Origin: Clostridia bacterium
GTDB lineage: Bacteria > Bacillota > Clostridia > Oscillospirales > CAG-272
Length of the DNA: 64,000 bases
Reading direction: 5' to 3'
NCBI GenBank assembly: GCA_017407835.1
Contig: JAFQVV010000006.1
Coordinates: forward strand, 1-64,000
This document shows positions 8,060-16,576 of the stretch, in pieces (within the stretch, counting starts at the first letter, position 1; every line of letters starts with the position of its first letter). Under the pieces are notes generated by a model, which saw nothing but the letters and a program-made list of their open reading frames with translations, was not told the DNA's origin and searched no databases. Position numbers and translations under genes: made by a program.

Positions 8060-8557
8060 TTACAGCCTGCCGTGGGAGAGCAGGATGCCGTTTTCGCGAA
8101 TGGTAATCAGACCAAACTCCCGGCTGTTAACCGATCCGGGGTTGAAGAGATACAGCGGTTTTTCCAATGTCCGCCCAAACATCTGCTCACCTGGGGGAAT
8201 GTAGTAAGAAAACTGTTGATGCGTGTGCCCGAAGCAAACAATATCCGCCCCCGCTTCAAGCCCTGCGGCAGCCGCAGACATCACTCCCGATTTTACACTT
8301 CGCGTATGACCGTGCATCGCCAGAATCCGCTTCCCACCAAAGATCTCGGTACATTCATCCGGAGCAGGATCGAGGTCAAAGAGGGTGAAGACATCGCAAT
8401 TGCCCCGCACACGCACAAGGGGGCAGTGTGTCGTTTCGGGCAGGTCGCGCAGACCGTCGCCCAAAAAGAATACCGCCGCAGCATCCCGATGCATCTCCAT
8501 GATCTCCCGCACCAGGTCAGCACGGCCGTGGGAATCAGACAGGACAAGCAGCGTCAT
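8060..8557 (-). CDS. YfcE/MJ0936-type metallophosphoesterase
   Basis: Calcineurin-like phosphodiesterase of 165 residues. Metal-binding motifs appear in the canonical order: VLSDSHG at the N-terminus, FLGDG, VRGNCD, MHGH and CFGHTHQ. Family members hydrolyse phosphodiesters or phosphomonoesters in vitro, with the physiological substrate usually unknown. The gene overlaps the 3' end of the diacylglycerol kinase-like gene by 23 bases, so the two are translated from one message. Confidence 0.9.
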   Translation of the reverse strand: MTLLVLSDSHGRADLVREIMEMHRDAAAVFFLGDGLRDLPETTHCPLVRVRGNCDVFTLFDLDPAPDECTEIFGGKRILAMHGHTRSVKSGVMSAAAAGLEAGADIVCFGHTHQQFSYYIPPGEQMFGRTLEKPLYLFNPGSVNSREFGLITIRENGILLSHGRL

Positions 8558-9485
8558 TCCTGCTCTCCTCTCTCCACATCACGCCCCGGGGAAGCACAAG
8601 CCGAAGTGCACGGGGCAGAACCTTAACCGAAAGTCGATCGGCCGCAAACAGCTCTCCATCGACACAAATATTCTGCATCTGCGGGAACTGCAGCTCGAGT
8701 GTCTCGCACTGGCTGTAATTGATCAGTCCCTGGGCAGCCTTCTTTTCCAAATATGTGCCGTCATGATAGCTTTTGACCAGCGACACAAAACGGGTTCGGC
8801 TGATATTCTCAACCATGCAGATATCCATTCTGCCGTCGTTGAGGCTGCTGCGCGGTGCCGCACGAAATCCTCCGCCGCAGAAAGCACCATTGGCGATGGC
8901 AATTAAAAGCAGGCGATGCTCTTGTGCCGCAGCCGCATCAATGGATGCGCGCAGACAAACACCGGGTTTGCGGGCCAACGTCATGGCAACACCGCTGATA
9001 TACGCCATCTTCTCCCCCATCCAGCGATTGCGGCGAAGGCGGGCCGCCTGCCCTGCCGCCTCACAGTCAAAGCCGATATTGAGCATATTCACGCACAGCC
9101 GCTCGCTGCACCGAAGCAAATCAATGCGCGTTTCGATGCCGTCAAGCTGGGCGAAGGGATCAAGGAACGCCGCCCGGTTGTCGAAGTTGCGCACAAAATC
9201 ATTGCCCGTGCCGATCGGCATTACGCCGACAGAAGCGCAGGGAAATTCGACTGCCGCATTCACCACACCACTCAAGGTGCCATCCCCGCCGCAGGCAATG
9301 ATGCGCACCTCTCCCCCCGCCGAGCAGGAAGAACGAATCAACTGCTGAGCCTCCTCCATGGAAGCGGTGGAATAGAGTGCATAGTCTACATCATGTGCAT
9401 CGCGCAATATCTGCAGTTTGGCAGAAAGCTCGGCATAATGATCTGCCGCACCCGCATGCGCATTCAAAACAAACAAATATTTCAC
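8535..9485 (-). CDS. diacylglycerol/lipid kinase family protein (YegS/DgkB-like)
   Basis: 316-residue lipid kinase with the DAGK catalytic domain: the nucleotide-binding GGDGTLSGVVNA near residue 80, GTGNDFVRNF, and the C-terminal MEICM-like RMDICMVENISR segment. Family enzymes phosphorylate diacylglycerol or related lipids at the inner membrane face. It is transcribed from a consensus promoter divergent from the ABC exporter and overlaps the downstream phosphodiesterase gene. Exact lipid substrate is not predictable. Confidence 0.9.
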   Translation of the reverse strand: MKYLFVLNAHAGAADHYAELSAKLQILRDAHDVDYALYSTASMEEAQQLIRSSCSAGGEVRIIACGGDGTLSGVVNAAVEFPCASVGVMPIGTGNDFVRNFDNRAAFLDPFAQLDGIETRIDLLRCSERLCVNMLNIGFDCEAAGQAARLRRNRWMGEKMAYISGVAMTLARKPGVCLRASIDAAAAQEHRLLLIAIANGAFCGGGFRAAPRSSLNDGRMDICMVENISRTRFVSLVKSYHDGTYLEKKAAQGLINYSQCETLELQFPQMQNICVDGELFAADRLSVKVLPRALRLVLPRGVMWREESRNDAACPV

Positions 9486-9539
9486 AGCTTGCCCCTGCTC
9501 TCTTCATCATATTCTGCCGCGGAAAAAGTTTTACAGATT

Positions 9540-9568
9540 ATTATAGCACGCCAAGACAAAGTTGTCAA
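9540..9568 (-). promoter_or_regulatory. sigma-A promoter for lipid kinase operon
   Basis: Minus-strand TTGACA (9568-9563), 17-base spacer, TATAAT (9545-9540): perfect consensus, about 55 bases before the kinase start. Confidence 0.8.
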
Positions 9569-9632
9569 GAGAGCGACATTTTCCGCGGTCGGCGAAAATG
9601 GCAAATCTTCTTTAATTGCACAAGGCACTCTC

Positions 9633-9661
9633 TTGATTTATCTGCCGCTTCGTGATATAAT
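9633..9661 (+). promoter_or_regulatory. sigma-A promoter for ABC exporter operon
   Basis: TTGATT (9633-9638), 17-base spacer, TATAAT (9656-9661), 35 bases before the GTG start. Confidence 0.7.
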
Positions 9662-9696
9662 GAGCTCATCAATTATCGATCAATCGGAGTTTTGTT

Positions 9697-11433
9697 GTGA
9701 AAAAACTGCTGACTTTTCTGCGTGCATATCGCCGTGAATGTGTGCTTGCACCTCTGTTTAAAATGTTGGAAGCCATCTTTGAGCTTTTTGTTCCTCTGGT
9801 TGTCGCCGCAATCATCGATCGCGGCATTTCCGGGCGGGAGACGGCGGTCATTTACCGCATGGGTATCCTCCTCGCTGCGCTGGGCTTGATTGGACTGCTC
9901 TGCTCGGTGACAGCCCAGTTTTTCGCTGCGCGGGCGGCGGTTGGCTGTGCGGCCGATCTGCGCCGTTCGCTGTTTGCGCATATTCAATCTCTCTCCTACA
10001 CTGCACTTGACCGCGTCGGCACATCCACGCTCATCACCCGCATGACAGCCGATGTCAACCAGGTGCAGTCGGGAATCAATCTTGTGCTGCGTCTCTTTTT
10101 GCGCTCTCCCTTCATCGTGTTCGGCGCAATGCTCATGGCCTTTACCGTTGATGTGCCCTCTGCATGCATCTTTGCGCTGGCAATCCCCGTCCTCTCGATT
10201 ATTGTTTTCGGCATCATGTGCTGGAGCATTCCCCGCTTCGGTGAAATCCGCAAGCGGCTGGACGGCGTGCTGGGCATTACGCGAGAAAACCTGGCAGGTG
10301 TGCGTGTCATCCGCGCCTTTGGCCGAGAAGAGGCGGAACAGCGCGACTTTGATGTACGCAATGAGGTATTGACCGCACTGCAGCTGCGGGTGGGGCGCAT
10401 CTCAGCGCTGATGAATCCGCTGACCTATGTGGTCATCAACCTTGCAGTCATCGCGCTGATTCACACGGGGGCAGTTCGTGTGAATGAGGGCCTGCTCACA
10501 GCGGGTGAGGTCGTTGCACTCTACAATTATATGAGCCAAATTCTTGTCGAGTTGATTAAGCTCGCCAATCTGATCATCACCATCAACAAATCGCTTGCCT
10601 GCACCGACCGCATCAATCAGGTCTTCGCCATCCCTGCCGATATGACCGCCGAGGCATCGGCGCCAAGTACAGATATGCCGGGCAGTGACTATGCGGTGGA
10701 ATTCCGCCATGTCTCCTTCACCTATGCAGGCAGTGCCGAGCCGTCGCTGAGCAATCTCACCCTGCGCGTCAAACGGGGCGAGACTGTGGGCATCATCGGC
10801 GGCACGGGAGCAGGCAAAAGTACACTTTGTCAGCTGATCCCCCGCTTCTATGATGCAACCGAGGGCAGCGTGCTGGTCAACGGAACCGATGTTCGCAGCT
10901 GCGCCACCGACGAACTCCGCCGAAAAATCGCCGTTGTCCCCCAGACGGCCACCCTTTTTGCGGGTACGGTCAGGGACAATTTGCTCTGGGGGCAGCGGGA
11001 CGGCGTTCCCGCCGATGATGCTGCACTGATGGCGGCACTTGAGACGGCACAGGCAAAGAACATCATCGAAGAAAAAGGCGGGCTTGACGCGCCCATTGCT
11101 CAGCACGGACGCAACCTCTCGGGCGGTCAGCGGCAGCGATTGACCATCGCCCGCGCACTGGTCGGACGGCCTGAGATTCTCATTCTCGACGATAGTGCAT
11201 CTGCGCTCGACTATGCCACCGATGCCGCTCTGCGGCAGGCACTGCGCAGGCTGCCCGATCAAACTACCGTCTTTATCGTCTCCCAGCGGGCAGCCTCTCT
11301 CTGCCACGCCGATCAGATTGTCGTGCTCGATGACGGCGAAGTGGTGGGCATCGGCACGCACGATCAACTGCTGGCCGACTGCTCCGTCTATGCCGAAATC
11401 TACTATTCGCAGTTTGAGAAGGAGGAGGCGTAA
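9697..11433 (+). CDS. ABC exporter half-transporter with degenerate ATP site
   Basis: 578-residue permease-ATPase fusion of the multidrug/lipid exporter type: six membrane spans in the first 300 residues, then one nucleotide-binding domain. Walker A is GGTGAGKSTL and the signature is LSGGQRQRL. The Walker B end reads ILDDSASALD, so the catalytic Glu is Asp, and the switch His is Gln (IVSQR). These two changes are the hallmark of the degenerate site in heterodimeric exporters such as BmrCD, LmrCD and TM287/288. Starts at GTG 9697 with CGGAG upstream. Its partner starts 1 base after its stop. The exported substrate is unknown. Confidence 0.93.
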   Translation: MKKLLTFLRAYRRECVLAPLFKMLEAIFELFVPLVVAAIIDRGISGRETAVIYRMGILLAALGLIGLLCSVTAQFFAARAAVGCAADLRRSLFAHIQSLSYTALDRVGTSTLITRMTADVNQVQSGINLVLRLFLRSPFIVFGAMLMAFTVDVPSACIFALAIPVLSIIVFGIMCWSIPRFGEIRKRLDGVLGITRENLAGVRVIRAFGREEAEQRDFDVRNEVLTALQLRVGRISALMNPLTYVVINLAVIALIHTGAVRVNEGLLTAGEVVALYNYMSQILVELIKLANLIITINKSLACTDRINQVFAIPADMTAEASAPSTDMPGSDYAVEFRHVSFTYAGSAEPSLSNLTLRVKRGETVGIIGGTGAGKSTLCQLIPRFYDATEGSVLVNGTDVRSCATDELRRKIAVVPQTATLFAGTVRDNLLWGQRDGVPADDAALMAALETAQAKNIIEEKGGLDAPIAQHGRNLSGGQRQRLTIARALVGRPEILILDDSASALDYATDAALRQALRRLPDQTTVFIVSQRAASLCHADQIVVLDDGEVVGIGTHDQLLADCSVYAEIYYSQFEKEEA

Positions 11434-11434
11434 A

Positions 11435-13177
11435 ATGAAAAAAGTCAACCTTTCCGCGCTGCCCTCCATCTTATCACGGCTGCGCAAATATACCCCCATG
11501 ATCCTGCTCTCACTTTGCCTTGCCATGGTGCAGGTTGCAGCCACACTTTATGTGCCCATCCTCGTGGGTGAGGCGATTGACAATATTACGGCAGCGGGGC
11601 AGGTAAACTTCCCTGCCATTCTCGAGCGACTGATCCGAATTGCACTCTTCACCGGGGCCGCCGCCTTCGCACAATGGCTGATGAACCTCTGCAACAACCG
11701 CGTCACCTACCGCGTTGTGCAGGATCTGCGCCGCGATGCCTTCCGCCGTATACAAATTCTCCCTCTCTCCTATCTTGACCGCCACCCCATAGGGGATCTT
11801 GTCAGCCGCGTGATTGCCGATGCCGATCAGTTTGCTGACGGCCTGCTGATGGGATTTACTCAACTTTTCACGGGTATCATCACCATTGCCGGCACCATCG
11901 GGTTTATGCTCTCGATCAACCTCAGCATTACCGTCATTGTTGTACTCATCACTCCGCTGTCTCTCTTCGTTGCCGCCTTCATTGCCAAGCGGACGCACAC
12001 ATTCTTCCTCGCGCAGTCGGAAGCACGAGGGGAACAGACCGCGCTTATCGACGAAATGGTCGGCGGTCAAAAGGTTGTCCGCGCCTTCGGTATGGAAGAA
12101 GAGGTTCAGACTCGCTTCGATGCCGTCAACGAAAAGCTGCGCTGTGCCAGCCTTAAAGCTATTTTCTTCTCTTCGCTGACCAATCCCTGTACCCGCTTTG
12201 TCAACGCAATGGTCTACGCCGCCGTGGGCATTGTCGGCGCATTTATCGCCATCGGCGGGGGACTGAGCGTGGGACAGCTCTCCTGCTTCCTCAGTTATGC
12301 CAACCAGTATACCAAGCCCTTTAACGAAATCTCAGGGGTTGTCACCGAACTGCAGAACGCTCTGACCTGTGCAGAACGCGTGCTTGACTTGATTGAAGCC
12401 GAGCCGCAGCGCCCCGATGCGTCGGATGCATTGGTACTCACTCGCCCCGACGGGAATGTTGAACTGCAGAATGTCAGCTTCAGCTACACCTCCGATCGGC
12501 CGCTGATCGAGGGGCTCTCGGTCTCGGTGAAACCGGGGCAGCGGGTAGCCATTGTCGGCCCCACCGGCTGCGGCAAGACCACGCTGATTAACCTGCTGAT
12601 GCGCTTTTATGATGTGGATGACGGCAGCATCTCGGTGGACGGGCAGGATATCCGCTCGCTCACCCGAAGCTCGCTGCGACAGAGTTATGGCATGGTCCTG
12701 CAGGAGACATGGCTCAAATCGGGCACCATCCGCGACAATATCACCATGGGCCGCCCCGACGCCACCGATGAGGAAATCATCGCGGCGGCAAAGGCTTCGC
12801 ACGCCCACAGCTTCATTCGACGCTTGCCCGATGGATATGACACCGTCATCGGTGAGGACGGGGGCAGCCTCTCCCAGGGACAGAAGCAGCTGCTCTGCAT
12901 CACCCGCGTCATGCTCTGCCTGCCCCCCATGCTCATCTTGGACGAAGCCACTTCCTCGATCGACACCCGCACCGAGCAGAAAATTCAGGCAGCATTTGCC
13001 ACCCTCACCGCAGGGCACACCTCTTTTATTGTCGCACATCGTCTCTCGACCATCCGAGAAGCCGACATCATCCTGGTGATGAAGGACGGACACATCATCG
13101 AACAGGGCAATCACACAGAACTTCTGGCAAAGGAGGGCTTCTACTACACCCTCTACCGCAGTCAGTTTGCGCAGTGA
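11435..13177 (+). CDS. ABC exporter half-transporter, catalytic partner
   Basis: 580-residue partner of the preceding gene with the same fused layout. Its ATPase domain is complete: GPTGCGKTTL Walker A, LSQGQKQLL signature, ILDEATSSID Walker B with the catalytic Glu, and the IVAHRLSTI switch His. Together the two form a heterodimer with one working and one degenerate ATP site. The start at 11435 has GGAGGAGG immediately upstream and directly follows the previous stop codon, showing translational coupling. A longer in-frame reading upstream overlaps the first gene and is not used. Confidence 0.94.
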   Translation: MKKVNLSALPSILSRLRKYTPMILLSLCLAMVQVAATLYVPILVGEAIDNITAAGQVNFPAILERLIRIALFTGAAAFAQWLMNLCNNRVTYRVVQDLRRDAFRRIQILPLSYLDRHPIGDLVSRVIADADQFADGLLMGFTQLFTGIITIAGTIGFMLSINLSITVIVVLITPLSLFVAAFIAKRTHTFFLAQSEARGEQTALIDEMVGGQKVVRAFGMEEEVQTRFDAVNEKLRCASLKAIFFSSLTNPCTRFVNAMVYAAVGIVGAFIAIGGGLSVGQLSCFLSYANQYTKPFNEISGVVTELQNALTCAERVLDLIEAEPQRPDASDALVLTRPDGNVELQNVSFSYTSDRPLIEGLSVSVKPGQRVAIVGPTGCGKTTLINLLMRFYDVDDGSISVDGQDIRSLTRSSLRQSYGMVLQETWLKSGTIRDNITMGRPDATDEEIIAAAKASHAHSFIRRLPDGYDTVIGEDGGSLSQGQKQLLCITRVMLCLPPMLILDEATSSIDTRTEQKIQAAFATLTAGHTSFIVAHRLSTIREADIILVMKDGHIIEQGNHTELLAKEGFYYTLYRSQFAQ

Positions 13178-13209
13178 GCAAAAATCCACACCCAAAAGGA
13201 GGATAACAT

Positions 13210-13695
13210 ATGAAACGGTACTTGCTCTGCATCCTCATTTATTGCTGTATCCTGTTTTTCCCCGCCTGCGGCGACACCGCAGACGTTCAGCCCCCCGCAC
13301 CTATGCAAACAGAGGAAACCACCGACACGGCCAACGAAAATACCATCCCCGAAGGCCGCACCTATGTCTACGAGGGGGAAGGCTGCGGCGGTGCCTTCAA
13401 CATCACGCTCTTTGAGAATGGAAGTTTCTCCTACTATGAGGGTATGTTCAGCAGTCATATCGGCTTCGGCACATGGTCCATCGACAGCGACATTCTCACC
13501 CTCAGCGAGGACGAGGGAACCGGCCACGGCGGCGATTTCCGCTTTCTTTTGCAGGAAGATGAACTGCACTATCTTGCCGAAGGCTCGCAGAACTTTCTCT
13601 ATGTGCGCCTGGAAAACGGTGCCGTATTCCGACATCTTGATCCCACACAGGCAGAGGAGGGAGATATCGGGCTGATCATGTACGTTTCCCCTTGA
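13210..13695 (+). CDS. small secreted lipoprotein of unknown function
   Basis: 161-residue protein with a type II signal ending FFPAC, followed by a Pro/Thr/Glu-rich linker of about 30 residues. The rest (TYVYEGEGCGGAFNITLFENGSF onward) alternates polar and aromatic residues with the pattern of an all-beta lipocalin-like or copper-resistance NlpE-like fold (FNITLFENGSFSYYEG, FGTWSIDSDILTL). It follows the exporter genes by 32 bases with an AAAGGAGG site and may belong to their operon. Function not assigned. Confidence 0.75.
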   Translation: MKRYLLCILIYCCILFFPACGDTADVQPPAPMQTEETTDTANENTIPEGRTYVYEGEGCGGAFNITLFENGSFSYYEGMFSSHIGFGTWSIDSDILTLSEDEGTGHGGDFRFLLQEDELHYLAEGSQNFLYVRLENGAVFRHLDPTQAEEGDIGLIMYVSP

Positions 13696-13720
13696 CATTG
13701 CCCCGCAAAAAGGGTATAAT
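13692..13720 (+). promoter_or_regulatory. sigma-A promoter for RNase P RNA
   Basis: Perfect TTGACA (13692-13697), 17-base spacer, TATAAT (13715-13720). The -35 overlaps the stop codon of the preceding lipoprotein gene. Confidence 0.88.
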
Positions 13721-13735
13721 ATACCCGATACTCCG

Positions 13736-14094
13736 CTGAACAATCGCGTGGCGTCAGGCCGAAAGGCAGCGCCATGAGGAAAGTCCGGGCTTCACAGGGC
13801 AGGATAGCTGATAACGTCAGCCGAAGGCGACTTCAGGGAAAGTGCAACAGAAATAGACCGCCTGCCTCTGGCAGGCAAGGATGGAAAGGCGAGGTAAGAG
13901 CTCACCGGCACGACAGGCGACTGTGTGCAAATGTAAACCCTATCCGAAGCAACACCGCAGTCGGAGGCTTGCCCGGCACATCTCCGCAGGTGGCATGCGG
14001 CGACCGAGAGGAAACCGCGGAGCGGTATGGTGACATACCGCACAGATAGATGATTGTTCTCGACAGAACCCGGCTTACAGGCGAAGTATCACCA
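13736..14094 (+). ncRNA. rnpB: RNase P RNA (class A)
   Basis: Catalytic RNA of ribonuclease P, which removes tRNA 5' leaders. The universally conserved segments are visible: GAGGAAAGTCCGGGCT near the 5' end, the ACAGAAA segment near 13844, the GGTAAGAGCTCACCGG segment near 13893, the CGAGAGGAAACC region and the 3' GACAGAACCCGGCTTACAGG that pairs with the 5' part. A perfect promoter precedes it and a terminator hairpin follows. Ends are approximate. Confidence 0.95.
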
Positions 14095-14102
14095 AAATCA
14101 TA

Positions 14103-14135
14103 GGGGATTGCCCGGTGCAATCCCCCGTTTTGTTT
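14103..14135 (+). terminator. intrinsic terminator of rnpB
   Basis: GGGGATTGC / GCAATCCCC stem-loop followed by CGTTTTGTTT. Confidence 0.75.
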
Positions 14136-14142
14136 GCAAAAT

Positions 14143-14175
14143 AAAGGAGCCGTGGCAGTTGCCACAGCTCCTTTT
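14143..14175 (-). terminator. intrinsic terminator of parvulin lipoprotein gene
   Basis: Long stem AAAGGAGC(c)GTGGCA / TGCCAC(a)GCTCCTTT with T/A runs on both sides, 17 bases beyond the minus-strand stop; likely bidirectional. Confidence 0.75.
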
Positions 14176-14192
14176 GTTTGGTATAACAATGA

Positions 14193-15296
14193 TCAATAAT
14201 AGTAATTCGCCGTCACCGATTTAAGTGAATAAAGGTCGGCGATCTCGTCATTGACCACAACATCCGCCATATAGGGCTCCAGCACGCGGGTGAAGGATTC
14301 GACAGTCAGGTTCGATTCGAAATCGGTGAAGAAATCTGCCGACGCGGTCGATGCGTAGGCCTGCGGCTCAAGCTCCAGACGCATAATAATGTGATAGCCC
14401 AAGTCGCTCTGGACATAATCCCATTCCCCGATCTCCAGGTCGAAGGTCATGTCGACAACTTCTTCAACATAGTTGGAAGTTGCGGTCAGATAATAGCCAT
14501 TGGGGTAAATCCCGGTTGCGCTGTCCTCGGTATAAAGCGCCAGCATTTCCTCAAAATCCGCCCCCTCCTCGAGCTGTTTGACCACCTCCGCAGCCTTCTC
14601 TCGCTGTGCGGAAAGCTCCTCGGCAGTAAACTCGGTGGTCATCACATTTCCGTCCTCGTCATACTGGTAATCTCCGTTCTCGTCATAAACATACTTCGCG
14701 GAAGTATTGACGAAAATATGCTTGATACGAGCATAATTATTCGCATAATACTCATCCTTGACCGCATCGGTCAACGCCTCCGGACCATCCTCAGCAAAAA
14801 GATATGTCTGCAGCTGCTTGACCTTGGCTTCAATGATATAGATTTCCTTGAGCATATCATAATTGACAGCAAAGTTGGCAAGCTCGGCATTCATCGCGGT
14901 CTTGCCGCCGGCCGCATCGACAAGCTCGGCAAGATCATCTTCAATCGTCTGCATATCCGCATCGGACAGCTTCAGCTTGTACTCATCATAGAGATAAAGC
15001 GCAGCAGCATAGGTGCGGGCATTCTCCTTGACATAGCCCGTGAAGGTTTCATTGAGTGTCGCCCCGGTTTCGTCAATGGGAGTATCCCATATTTCCGCAC
15101 TTTCCTCGTTGTTCATATAATAATATACGAAAAACGCCTTATACCGGGAGAGCCAGAAAGCATACATATTCTCGGTGATTTTATGTCCGTTCAGCTCCAT
15201 CACCACATTGCCCGAGGGTGCACAGGCGCTGAGCATGCCAAGAAAAATCACCAACGCCAGAACGATGCAGATCAATCGATTCATTTGTTTCGTCAT
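14193..15296 (-). CDS. parvulin-type peptidyl-prolyl isomerase lipoprotein (PrsA/SurA-like)
   Basis: Exported foldase of about 367 residues. The lipobox LSAC follows a hydrophobic signal, giving a lipid-anchored protein on the outer face of the membrane. An N-terminal helical SurA-like chaperone region (about 40-190) is followed by a parvulin-like domain with RIKHIFVNTS, the Asp/Glu-rich insert, LYTEDSATGIYPNGYYL and LGYHIIMRLE. The start at 15296 has GAGG at 9 bases; further start options at 15284 keep the signal. A second parvulin protein lies about 5 kb away. Confidence 0.9.
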   Translation of the reverse strand: MTKQMNRLICIVLALVIFLGMLSACAPSGNVVMELNGHKITENMYAFWLSRYKAFFVYYYMNNEESAEIWDTPIDETGATLNETFTGYVKENARTYAAALYLYDEYKLKLSDADMQTIEDDLAELVDAAGGKTAMNAELANFAVNYDMLKEIYIIEAKVKQLQTYLFAEDGPEALTDAVKDEYYANNYARIKHIFVNTSAKYVYDENGDYQYDEDGNVMTTEFTAEELSAQREKAAEVVKQLEEGADFEEMLALYTEDSATGIYPNGYYLTATSNYVEEVVDMTFDLEIGEWDYVQSDLGYHIIMRLELEPQAYASTASADFFTDFESNLTVESFTRVLEPYMADVVVNDEIADLYSLKSVTANYYY

Positions 15297-15346
15297 CACG
15301 ATGTACCTCAATCGAAAATTCGGTCAACATAACCGTTATTTTTATT

Positions 15347-15375
15347 ATTTTACCGCGTTTGGGGGAACGTGTCAA
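15347..15375 (-). promoter_or_regulatory. sigma-A promoter for parvulin lipoprotein
   Basis: Minus-strand TTGACA (15375-15370), 17-base spacer, TAAAAT (15352-15347). Confidence 0.7.
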
Positions 15376-15503
15376 GACAATGGCAAGAGTGTTTACAAAT
15401 TTGTCGTATTCGCTCATTTACACGCCGCTTTCATGCGTCACTTTTTCGGTACTGCTTGCATATCCTGCTGTTGAAGACAAAATTCATCGAGAGGAAGATG
15501 TAT

Positions 15504-15746
15504 ATGCAGCTTGATCGCAAATCGGTAGAACGCATGCTCCGCATGGATGACAACAGTCTCCGTCAGCTGATCAATCGTCTGGCACACGATGCGGGGATAG
15601 ACCTGAATGCCCTCAACATCAGCACCGCCGATCTGGGCGAAGTTCGCCGTGCATTCGGGACAGCTTCGGATGCCGAACTGAACGCACTTGCCGCCCAAAT
15701 TGAGGCACAGCGCAAAGGCGGAGGGAGAGATGGACGTGGACAGTGA
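15504..15746 (+). CDS. conserved-looking small helical protein, first of a three-gene cassette
   Basis: 80-residue protein without a recognised domain. It is highly charged and predicted helical: MQLDRKSVERML, then SLRQLINRLAHDAGIDLNAL and a C-terminal AELNALAAQIEAQRKGG. The start at 15504 has GAGGAAG at 9 bases; an ATG two codons earlier is too close to that site. Its 3' end overlaps the next gene by 17 bases. From general familiarity, similar small proteins travel with the next two genes in Clostridia; no function is known to me. Confidence 0.65.
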   Translation: MQLDRKSVERMLRMDDNSLRQLINRLAHDAGIDLNALNISTADLGEVRRAFGTASDAELNALAAQIEAQRKGGGRDGRGQ

Positions 15747-16188
15747 ACGCACGCCCGATCTGTCGGCAATGCTCGGCAGTCTCCTGCGCGATCCTTCCGT
15801 CATGGCACAGGTGCAGCAGGCGCTCTCTTCGGTCACCGAAGCCGACAGCACGCCGCAAGTCGATGCGGAAGAATCTCACGAGCCAACCATCGCATCGGAG
15901 CATACGCTGCCGCCGGCACCGACACTGCCGCCCGAACTCGGAGCGCTTCTGCAGAACGGTGCACTGATGTCGCAGCTTCCCGCCATGCTCGGGATGCTTT
16001 CCTCGGCAACGGGGAAACCGACACAGAGCGGCGGCGGTGGCAGCGGGGGCGGAAAATCCGGCGATCATCGCACCGCACTTTTGCTTGCGCTCAAACCTTA
16101 TCTGAGCAGCGGCCGCTGCCAGATGATCGATTCTATTGTTAATCTCAACCGCTTGGGCGACCTGCTCGGCAAGCGGCCGAACCATTGA
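15730..16188 (+). CDS. hypothetical protein with Gly/Ser linker and Leu-rich C-terminus, second of cassette
   Basis: 152-residue protein. An acidic N-terminal helix (DLSAMLGSLLRDPSVMAQVQQALSS), a Pro-rich middle and a Gly/Ser-rich linker (GGGGSGGGKSG) lead to a C-terminal block, HRTALLLALKPYLSSGRCQ followed by MIDSIVNLNRLGDLL, which looks like the conserved part. No membrane span or signal. The start at 15730 has GGAGGGAGAG directly upstream, inside the end of the previous gene. The function is unknown. Confidence 0.7.
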   Translation: MDVDSERTPDLSAMLGSLLRDPSVMAQVQQALSSVTEADSTPQVDAEESHEPTIASEHTLPPAPTLPPELGALLQNGALMSQLPAMLGMLSSATGKPTQSGGGGSGGGKSGDHRTALLLALKPYLSSGRCQMIDSIVNLNRLGDLLGKRPNH

Positions 16189-16201
16189 AGGAGGGGGCGA
16201 A

Positions 16202-16576
16202 ATGTACAGCCGTAGTCAAGCCGCACGCACGGGGGAAGAAACCCTGCGCGTACCCGAGCATTACAGCGGGGTTGCCTTTGATCGCAATCCCGTTCCGCGG
16301 CAGCGGGAATACTGCGCCGAGGGACTTCCGCCAAGGGAAACACCGCCACCGCCGCCGATGCCCAACATTCCCTCACCATCTTTCCCGCCCCAGCCGCACG
16401 AATCTGAGAGCGCACCGCCTCCCATTGAGAGAAAATCCGAGAGCGGTGAGGGCGTGCTCGGTTCAATCGGCCGCGAGGAACTTCTTCTGCTCGGCATCAT
16501 CTACATCCTTGCACAGCGGCAAGGAGAAGACGACACCATTCTCCTGCTGCTTCTGCTGCTTCTTCGTCACGAATAA
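16202..16576 (+). CDS. hypothetical Pro-rich protein ending in a poly-Leu segment, third of cassette
   Basis: 124-residue protein starting at ATG 16202 after GGAGGGGGC. The N-terminal half is polar and very Pro-rich (PPRETPPPPPMPNIP). The C-terminal end has two hydrophobic blocks: EELLLLGIIYILAQ and, after an acidic GEDD, an uninterrupted run of eight Leu before RHE. This suggests tail-type membrane association. The last 80 bases overlap the 3' end of the opposite-strand gene. The function is unknown. Confidence 0.65.
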   Translation: MYSRSQAARTGEETLRVPEHYSGVAFDRNPVPRQREYCAEGLPPRETPPPPPMPNIPSPSFPPQPHESESAPPPIERKSESGEGVLGSIGREELLLLGIIYILAQRQGEDDTILLLLLLLLRHE

